Shown here one piece after another: positions 7,466 to 12,627 of a DNA stretch of 22,621 nt. The number at the start of each line of letters is the position of its first letter. Within the stretch, counting starts at the first letter, position 1. Source of the DNA: a virus; IMG/VR virus record IMGVR_UViG_3300031671_000015, positions 1-22,621 of that record; one strand, written 5' to 3'. The position numbers and the translations under genes are program-made. A model generated the notes under the pieces. It was not told where the DNA came from. It searched no databases and saw only the letters and a program-made list of their open reading frames with translations.

Positions 7466-7860
7466 TATGCGCTCTCCGCTCCGGTTTCGGAACCGGTCAC
7501 GCCCAGCGTCTTCCCGGCCGAGCCCGCTGTCGGAACCTGCTGCAACTGGTATTTCCTAAATCCGCTCGCGCCCCAATCCTCATAATCCGTCACGCGGTAT
7601 TGCAGTCCTTCCTCGTCTTGCAGGTAGGAGTCCAGAGGCACGCTCGTATCATCGGAATAAAAGGTCCAATACTTAAACTGCCGCTCGCCTTCGGGCAAGA
7701 GGAGAAGCTCCCGTGCCGGCGTGGGGGTTTTGACGCCGTAGATGCTCTTCAAAACGGTGAAGGTTTCCTGCGACTCGAAATCAACGGCCGTCTTGGCAAT
7801 CAGGCCAAGAGAGATCGGATCGCCGAAATCGAACAGGGCATCGCTCATGTCAGGGAGCAT
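7465..7860 (-). CDS. neck / head-tail joining protein, hypothetical
   Basis: A 131-aa product. The start at 7860 is chosen because GGAGG lies seven bases upstream, inside the end of the previous gene, so the two genes overlap by 11 bases. The protein has a characteristic stretch (about residues 62-110) reading FKYWTFYSDDTSVPLDSYLQDEEGLQYRVTDYEDWGASGFRKYQL. I associate this with small proteins between the gp10-like and tail-completion genes of related myoviruses. Its beta-rich pattern would fit an adaptor ring. The molecular role is inferred only from synteny. Confidence 0.55.
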   Translation of the reverse strand: MLPDMSDALFDFGDPISLGLIAKTAVDFESQETFTVLKSIYGVKTPTPARELLLLPEGERQFKYWTFYSDDTSVPLDSYLQDEEGLQYRVTDYEDWGASGFRKYQLQQVPTAGSAGKTLGVTGSETGAESA

Positions 7861-8392
7861 TCTGGCCTCCGACTTGATCCACGCGGAAGGAAATTGACTT
7901 GCGAAGCTCGCCAGTGTCGATGAGCGGCTTCTCACCGCCGCCATTGCGGCCTTTGTGCGCCCGCTTACGCAAGGCGATGGTGACGGGCGATAGCGGCGCC
8001 CAGCCGGGGCCGGAGTTTGCAAAGGATTGCAAAACGGTGCGGACCATCTCGGCGCCGATGGCGTCCCAGAAATCCACGGCCGGGGCGCCTTTCAAGGCCA
8101 GCAGGAACCCGCGCTTGGCTCTGTCCAAAATCTTCAACCGCTTGCTCTTGAGCGGATCGTGCAGGAATGACCGCCGCGGGATAGGATGCTTGCCGAAGCC
8201 TCCAGTAAAGCTCCCGTATTCGTGCACCGCCCCCACGGCCGCGTTGCTCAGGCCGCTGCCGTCATGCCGCTCCGTGTCCTTGCCGTCATGGTTGCCCTTC
8301 AAGATGCCGACCTTGACGCTGGTCTTGGCGCGCAGGACGGCCGCCATGAACCTTAGCCCCGTGTCGTCATACTTGAACTGGTTGGCGTCCAT
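7850..8392 (-). CDS. HK97 gp10-like / virion morphogenesis protein
   Basis: A 180-aa product starting at ATG 8392, one base after the connector stop. It has the hallmarks of gp10-like tail-completion proteins: an N-terminal helix, a central VHEYGSFTGGFGKHPIPRRSFLHDPL block, and a C-terminal block WAPLSPVTIALRKRAHKG ... PLIDTGELRKSISFRV. This family acts at the head-tail interface, completing the neck before tail joining. The order after the DUF4054 connector is the expected one. Confidence 0.8.
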   Translation of the reverse strand: MDANQFKYDDTGLRFMAAVLRAKTSVKVGILKGNHDGKDTERHDGSGLSNAAVGAVHEYGSFTGGFGKHPIPRRSFLHDPLKSKRLKILDRAKRGFLLALKGAPAVDFWDAIGAEMVRTVLQSFANSGPGWAPLSPVTIALRKRAHKGRNGGGEKPLIDTGELRKSISFRVDQVGGQNAP

Positions 8393-8393
8393 A

Positions 8394-8900
8394 TCAGTAA
8401 CCGCTCTCCGGACTCCAGCATTGGAAGATGGACACGACATTGCCGACGAGCTTCGGCATGAGCATTTGCAGATACTGCCGCCCGTATGCCGTCTGCGTAA
8501 ATTGGAAGAGCATGGGGTTGTCCGTCACGCTCTGAGGCCAGACGTAGCTCTCCGAGATGCCGCCGACGCCCTTTGAGGACACCGGGCCCTTGGAGCCGCT
8601 GCGCGTGCCGCCGAAGCTGGACGGCGCCCGCAATCCGCCCGCCGCCTGGATATTGAGCACCAGGAAATGCGCCGAGGCGTAGAGGTAGGCCAGCGTCTGC
8701 TCGGTCGTCGTGTTGCCAGAGCCTGCTGCACCCAATGGCGTGGTGTCGAAGAGGACGGCATTGAAGTAACTGGCGGCCAGATTCAAGGCGTTCTGGATGT
8801 CCGCGTCCCGCACCGCATCGGTGCCCGCGCCGTATGGCCAATCACGCGTGAACTGCGCTTTGAACTGCGCCACGCTGACTGGCGGATTCGGACTCGCCAC
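8394..8900 (-). CDS. DUF4054 head-tail connector protein
   Basis: A 168-aa product. It begins VSVAQFKAQFTRDWPYGAGTDAVRDADIQNALNLAASYFN and continues through EQTLAYLYASAHFLVLNIQAAGG to QTAYGRQYLQMLMP. This is the pattern of DUF4054, an all-helical head-completion protein that docks under the portal. The start is a GTG at 8900 after AAAGGGGGAAGT, a purine-rich Shine-Dalgarno used repeatedly in this cluster. The long C-terminal QFTQTAYGRQYL segment near residues 130-140 is the best family marker. Confidence 0.8.
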   Translation of the reverse strand: MASPNPPVSVAQFKAQFTRDWPYGAGTDAVRDADIQNALNLAASYFNAVLFDTTPLGAAGSGNTTTEQTLAYLYASAHFLVLNIQAAGGLRAPSSFGGTRSGSKGPVSSKGVGGISESYVWPQSVTDNPMLFQFTQTAYGRQYLQMLMPKLVGNVVSIFQCWSPESGY

Positions 8901-8942
8901 ACTTCCCCCTTTATTGCTCGTTTGTCCGTCTAATCGGCCCGT

Positions 8943-8977
8943 GGGGTCCTACCGAACCTAAAATCCGGTAGGACCCC
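8943..8977 (-). terminator. perfect 12-bp hairpin between capsid and connector genes
   Basis: GGGGTCCTACCG at 8943-8954 pairs perfectly with 8966-8977 around an 11-base loop. It stands between the 81-aa gene and the DUF4054 gene. Neither side has a clear T run, so it is either a weak or factor-assisted terminator, or an mRNA-stabilising or processing hairpin. Confidence 0.6.
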
Positions 8978-9010
8978 CTGACTTCGAGCCTGCGCTTAGC
9001 CTGCGCTGCG

Positions 9011-9256
9011 CTACTTCTTCGCCGCAGGCACGGAGACGCCCGCGCCCGCCGCGACCGGCTCTTTGCCGTCCTTGGGCTTGCCCGCTGCCGCCACCACCGC
9101 GCCCGCCTTGACGACGACGAACTGGTGGTAGGCCAGGAGTTTCTTGCCCTCGGCATCGGAAACGTCCACGACCTGCTCGTGGAGGATTTCCCGCTTTGGG
9201 CCCCCTTCTGCTGCCGGCGGCAGAACGAACTTGCCGCCACGGTTCAAGATTTTCAT
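9011..9256 (-). CDS. small hypothetical protein after the major capsid gene (81 aa)
   Basis: An 81-aa product starting at ATG 9256 with GAGGAG upstream. Residues 1-50 are compact (MKILNRGGKFVLPPAAEGGP, then EQVVDVSDAEGKKLLAYHQFVVVK). Residues 51-81 are an Ala/Gly/Lys/Pro-rich tail. Small proteins with a folded core and a disordered Ala-Lys tail are common directly after DUF2184-type capsid genes and may be minor head components. I cannot name a family. An 11-base near-perfect tandem repeat (AGCCTGCGCTT) lies just at and after its stop. Confidence 0.55.
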   Translation of the reverse strand: MKILNRGGKFVLPPAAEGGPKREILHEQVVDVSDAEGKKLLAYHQFVVVKAGAVVAAAGKPKDGKEPVAAGAGVSVPAAKK

Positions 9257-9305
9257 GCTTTTCTCCTCAAAGAATCATCATCCTGCTGCCTTCGCTATCT
9301 CGCCC

Positions 9306-10394
9306 TTAGGCCGGATAGTCGAAGTAGAGCACCTCGGGCACGCGGTAGACGATGGCGCCAGTGAACTGACCGTAGGCCACGCCGTTCCAGTTGAAGCCGT
9401 CCGCGCTCATCGCGGGGTTCAAGGTGTAGTCCACGGGGAAGTCCATCTTGACCGTCTCCCCGTTCTCCTCGTCCCGGTTGTAGAGCACGTAGCGGTTGGT
9501 CCCGGTCGAATGCCAGAAGCCGGCGTTGCGCGCGGCCATGCCGTAGCGCGAAGGGAGAATCTTGAAGTTCTCCTTGCCGGTCATCTGCTTGAAGGCATCC
9601 AGCATGTATTTGATCATGCTGTTGATCGGGAACTGCGCCGAAGTCGCGGCTCCGAGCCCGAAGAAGTCGTCGTAGGGCATCACGAAGGTGTCCGGCACCT
9701 GCGTGTAGTTGGAGTTGTCCGCGTAGGCTTGCAGCAAGCCCGCCACGACGGCCTGGAAGCTCGAAGGCGAGGACGCCAGGGAGCTGATGGCCGCAGTGAT
9801 GAGCGTGGTGTTCACCGTCACGCTGGAGTTGGAGAACAGACCCGGGTAATGCGACAGGTCCGATTCCAAACCCAGGAAGGCGGTGTCCTGAGTGCCCAGC
9901 GTCCAGATCATCCGGTTGGCCCGGATGCGGGACGTGATGAGGTCCCAGTTGTCGGACGCCAGAGCCTGGTTGATTTCAGCCAGGTCGTAGCCGTATCCGC
10001 TCACCCAGGTCTTGATGTTGGCGGTGATCGGCGTCAAGCCCACCTCGGCGCGGGGGATGTTCGAGGGTCCCGGGTTGAGGGAGTCCCGCAAACCGCCGGC
10101 GAACGACCCGGCGATGATGCCCGTCGCGTTGGTGATGATGTTTCCCAGCCACGCCCCTGCCCCGAAATCGCAGGGAACGAAGTCCGCGATGTTGACCTGG
10201 TAGAGCCTCTGTTGGAGGACTTTAGCGCGGATGAAGGTCGTTGACTGAGTTGCGTATTGATAGCCCAGAGACGAAGAGTCGATGCTCCCGTCGCTGTTCT
10301 TACGGATGGTCATGCCAGGGCGCCAGCGCATCGCTTGCACGCTGTTCTGGAGAGCCCTGAGGTCTGCTCCGACTTGTGAGATTCCGGATTCCAT
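9306..10394 (-). CDS. major capsid protein (DUF2184 type)
   Basis: A 362-aa product. ATG 10394 is preferred over 10403, because the AGGAGG at the end of the previous gene lies too close to the upstream ATG. Motifs include AEVGLTPITANIKTWVSGYGYDLAEINQALASDNWDLITSRIRANRMIWTLGTQDTAFLG and the C-terminal VYRVPEVLYFDYPA. These recall DUF2184 proteins, HK97-fold major capsid proteins that usually accompany DUF2213 proteases and DUF1073 portals, as here. It forms the icosahedral shell. There is no obvious cleavable N-terminal delta domain; scaffolding is supplied by the gene two positions upstream. Confidence 0.88.
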   Translation of the reverse strand: MESGISQVGADLRALQNSVQAMRWRPGMTIRKNSDGSIDSSSLGYQYATQSTTFIRAKVLQQRLYQVNIADFVPCDFGAGAWLGNIITNATGIIAGSFAGGLRDSLNPGPSNIPRAEVGLTPITANIKTWVSGYGYDLAEINQALASDNWDLITSRIRANRMIWTLGTQDTAFLGLESDLSHYPGLFSNSSVTVNTTLITAAISSLASSPSSFQAVVAGLLQAYADNSNYTQVPDTFVMPYDDFFGLGAATSAQFPINSMIKYMLDAFKQMTGKENFKILPSRYGMAARNAGFWHSTGTNRYVLYNRDEENGETVKMDFPVDYTLNPAMSADGFNWNGVAYGQFTGAIVYRVPEVLYFDYPA

Positions 10395-10408
10395 GTTCCT
10401 CATGCCTC

Positions 10409-10888
10409 CTAGTAGTTCGCGTTGAGCAGCGCCACCCGGAACAGTTGTCCCGAGGCCGCCACATCCAGCGCCTGTGCGATTGTCGTGCCCGAGCCCACGG
10501 CGATCATGCTGATGCTGCCGTCGGTGTTATACTGCAAGAGCTCACCGGGCGTGATGGCCTCTCCGGCCACGTGCCAGATGATCGGGTTGCCGCCAGCGCC
10601 GGGGCAGGCGACGTAAATCTGCCCCGGGGTGGCTACCGAGTTGCTCCTCGTGTTGTAGATGATCATGCCGAAGGGCTTGTCGGTATCCACTGCCGCCAGG
10701 AAATTGAGCGTCCCCTGAGCGGTGATGGTGCTGTCCAGCTTGACGATCTGTCCCGGCTGGAGAGAGCCTGACTGGTTGGGACTCACGATGCCGGCCATGA
10801 TGGTAGCTGTGGGCGGCAGGTTGAAGTCCAGCAGTCCCAGGATAGGAGTGATCCTCTCCTGGTTGGTGATGTTGAGTTGCGATCCCAT
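10409..10888 (-). CDS. capsid decoration / cement protein
   Basis: A 159-aa beta-rich protein between the protease-scaffold and major capsid genes, the usual place of the decoration protein. The sequence is dominated by Gly-containing beta-barrel-like repeats (PGQIVKLDSTITAQGTLNFLAAVDTDKPFGMIIYNTR, then GEAITPGELLQYNTDG). These resemble DUF2190-like head cement proteins that bind at the local three-fold axes and stabilise the packed capsid. A strong Shine-Dalgarno (AAAGGAGG, five bases before ATG) fits the high expression expected of a shell component. Confidence 0.7.
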   Translation of the reverse strand: MGSQLNITNQERITPILGLLDFNLPPTATIMAGIVSPNQSGSLQPGQIVKLDSTITAQGTLNFLAAVDTDKPFGMIIYNTRSNSVATPGQIYVACPGAGGNPIIWHVAGEAITPGELLQYNTDGSISMIAVGSGTTIAQALDVAASGQLFRVALLNANY

Positions 10889-10900
10889 AGATGCCTCCTT

Positions 10901-11608
10901 TTACGCGCGGTGCTCGACGCTTCCCGCGCCGAGGCTATCCATCGTGACGGAACCCTGCGAGGCCGAGTTCATGCGCTCGCGCCCCGCCTTGATCCGATCC
11001 TGCTTGGTCAGAAACGGCACGGCTTGCGGCGCGCCGCCCGGAGGCAAGCCCCGGAGATCGGCCGCATTGCGAAGCTCGGCCGATTTTCCGTTCTTGAGCT
11101 CGTGATTCTCCTTGCGGAGCTTCTCGGCCTCGTCTTCTGCCGCCTGCAACCGCTCTTTCAAATCCTTCTCGGATTTCTCGGAGAGCGTGTGAGCCGCCTC
11201 GGTGCCGTGGGGAGGGTTGTCCTCCGCGCCGGCATCCTTGGGCTGGCCGCCGCCGTCCGCGGCGCCGTGTTCCCGCTCTTGGCGGTCCCGGCGCTCCTTC
11301 TCTTCGCGGTTCTTGCGGTCTTTCTCTTCCTTCTCTTTTCGCTCTTTCTCTTCCGCGTTTCTACGGTTCATGCGATTGCGGTGAGCCTGACGGAGCGCGC
11401 CCAGCTTGACCTTGGCGCCGTTCTCCATCTCGATCTCATCCTCATCCGCCCCGGAGAGAACCCTGTCCTGCCGCTCCTGCTCCGCCATCGCCGAGACCAG
11501 CTCGGCCATGGGAACGGCTTCGCCGTCCACATCGACGAGCACTTCCTCATCGCCCGCATTCAAGCGGAGCGCGGAGGGCTTCGGCTTATTCAGCCATTTG
11601 AACGCCAT
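10901..11608 (-). CDS. internally initiated scaffold protein (nested, same frame)
   Basis: Inside the protease-scaffold gene a perfect AGGAGG (11616-11621 on the minus strand) lies seven bases before an in-frame ATG at 11608, exactly where the protease domain ends. Translation from it would give a 235-aa protein consisting only of the linker and charged coiled-coil scaffold. The lambda C/Nu3 gene pair uses the same arrangement. No promoter is needed. This is a predicted product; the ribosome binding site is the evidence. Confidence 0.6.
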   Translation of the reverse strand: MAFKWLNKPKPSALRLNAGDEEVLVDVDGEAVPMAELVSAMAEQERQDRVLSGADEDEIEMENGAKVKLGALRQAHRNRMNRRNAEEKERKEKEEKDRKNREEKERRDRQEREHGAADGGGQPKDAGAEDNPPHGTEAAHTLSEKSEKDLKERLQAAEDEAEKLRKENHELKNGKSAELRNAADLRGLPPGGAPQAVPFLTKQDRIKAGRERMNSASQGSVTMDSLGAGSVEHRA

Positions 11609-12295
11609 TTTGTAGCCTCCTGTTTTCGAGTTCGCCCGGATGCGGGCTTTTTCGTAGCGGGGGTTCTTGACCAGGGCCAAGTGCGTATACTCCCCGTCCA
11701 AAACTTTCTCCGTGTAGGGGATGGAGTGATGGGTGCCGGCCTTCATGTCCCGACGCGTTGGGACATAGGCGCAGGATACGTGCCAGGCGCCCGACTTGCA
11801 ATGCTCGATTGCGTCTTTTGTCCAAACGATGAAAGCACAATGCCACCAGCCGTCCGCTTCTTTCCAGACATCCGTCACGATGCCGTCGCTCTCGCCTTCC
11901 GCGATCATGGATGGCCAGACATCGGCATGATCCCAGTCCACGACCGGCTTGCCGACCAAGGAACGCGCCATCTTTTCCAACACGTCGGCCTCGAGCAGCA
12001 CCATCTCGTCCTTTGGCTGCTCCTGCGTGGCCTTGTAGAGGCAGGGCCCCGGCTCAATAAAATTGGCGGCGAAGCGCTCAGGCCATATCTGATCGTAGGA
12101 CTCTTTCACATCGCCCGCGCTCGAGGGTCCGGAGTTGGGGGCGCTATAGACGGGCGGCTCCGGGATGTTGCCGTTGGTCATCATGCCGGGCATCACCAGC
12201 GAGGCCATGCGCCCGCTCGGAGAGCCGAAGAGCGCGAAATCCGTGAGGCTCCCGTGACTCGTCCCGCCTTCCATCGCCACTTCTTCTAGGTTCAT
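10901..12295 (-). CDS. DUF2213 prohead protease fused to scaffold
   Basis: A 464-aa protein. ATG 12295 is chosen because AGAGG precedes it; the longer TTG start would lie in the terminator loop. Residues about 60-225 are the DUF2213 region, with GKPVVDWDH, SGAWHVSCAYVP and HLALVKNPRYEKARI. These resemble the His/Ser core of HK97-type prohead proteases; H123 and S174 are my candidates for catalytic residues. From about residue 230 the protein changes to a highly charged coiled coil (EEKERKEKEEKDRKNREEKE) and a second heptad stretch, typical of scaffolding. It should organise procapsid assembly and then digest the scaffold. A second start inside the gene would release the scaffold alone. Confidence 0.75.
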   Translation of the reverse strand: MNLEEVAMEGGTSHGSLTDFALFGSPSGRMASLVMPGMMTNGNIPEPPVYSAPNSGPSSAGDVKESYDQIWPERFAANFIEPGPCLYKATQEQPKDEMVLLEADVLEKMARSLVGKPVVDWDHADVWPSMIAEGESDGIVTDVWKEADGWWHCAFIVWTKDAIEHCKSGAWHVSCAYVPTRRDMKAGTHHSIPYTEKVLDGEYTHLALVKNPRYEKARIRANSKTGGYKMAFKWLNKPKPSALRLNAGDEEVLVDVDGEAVPMAELVSAMAEQERQDRVLSGADEDEIEMENGAKVKLGALRQAHRNRMNRRNAEEKERKEKEEKDRKNREEKERRDRQEREHGAADGGGQPKDAGAEDNPPHGTEAAHTLSEKSEKDLKERLQAAEDEAEKLRKENHELKNGKSAELRNAADLRGLPPGGAPQAVPFLTKQDRIKAGRERMNSASQGSVTMDSLGAGSVEHRA

Positions 12296-12319
12296 GATTT
12301 TTCCTCTTGGCTCCTTGCC

Positions 12320-12370
12320 AAAACGAAAGACCCCGCGAAAGCTCAAAAGATTTCAAGCTCTCGCGGGGTC
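12320..12370 (-). terminator. rho-independent terminator before the capsid genes
   Basis: A 15-bp stem with one mismatch (12329-12343 with 12356-12370) and a 12-base loop. On the minus strand it is followed by TTTCGTTTT. It lies just downstream of the 68-aa gene and just upstream of the protease-scaffold start, so it should end or attenuate transcripts coming from the minor head gene. Confidence 0.8.
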
Positions 12371-12407
12371 CTGGTTTAGGATGCCCGCTTATTCGGCGGC
12401 GTGGGGA

Positions 12408-12614
12408 TTAGAGCGTTGAGTGAACCTCCGTGCGGCCCAGCGCTCCGTGCTTGACGTGCAGAATGAATTGGGCCGTGGCTTTGACCTCGGTGGCGGCGAG
12501 GAGAGTCTTGCAGAACTTGCTCATTTCATCGCTAGTATAAGCCATGGCTAGAAACTTGTCAAGCATTTTTTTACGCTCGGTCCCTTCCGGGACTTCCGAG
12601 ATCGTTGTCAGCAT
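12408..12614 (-). CDS. small hypothetical protein (68 aa, or 38 aa from an internal start)
   Basis: A 68-codon frame starting 13 bases after the minor head protein stop and ending before the terminator. The sequence is mildly charged and helical (ERKKMLDKFLAMAYTSDEMSKFCKTLLAATE ... LHVKHGALGRTEVHSTL). The ATG at 12614 has no good Shine-Dalgarno. A consensus promoter lies inside the frame (12534-12562) and an in-frame ATG at 12524 falls only nine bases after its -10 box. The product may therefore be a 38-aa protein from a nearly leaderless message. I recognise no family. Confidence 0.45.
   Translation of the reverse strand: MLTTISEVPEGTERKKMLDKFLAMAYTSDEMSKFCKTLLAATEVKATAQFILHVKHGALGRTEVHSTL
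12534..12562 (-). promoter_or_regulatory. consensus sigma70 promoter, TTGACA-17-TATACT
   Basis: On the minus strand TTGACA (12557-12562) and TATACT (12534-12539) are separated by exactly 17 bases. Both hexamers are identical to those of two other promoters in this window (19500-19528 and 22293-22321). It would start transcription near 12527, about 200 bases before the terminator. Confidence 0.7.
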
Positions 12615-12627
12615 GTTCTAATCCAGA

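Noticed and set aside
9144-10244. Long plus-strand open frame (366 codons) opposite the major capsid gene
   Set aside because: It is in the same complementary codon register that favours antisense openness in GC-rich genes. Its translation is Val/Arg/His-rich with no recognisable motif, ribosome binding site or promoter. It is a useful control: openness alone is not evidence for antisense genes, so the intein case rests on motifs and signals.
11280-11350. Pyrimidine-rich tract as a possible regulatory or triplex element
   Set aside because: It is explained by the Lys/Glu/Arg codons of the scaffold coiled coil.
10877-12289. 470-codon plus-strand open frame opposite the protease-scaffold gene
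   Set aside because: Again in the complementary register. The Leu/Phe/Arg-rich translation mirrors the charged coiled-coil codons, and no start signals or domain pattern are present.
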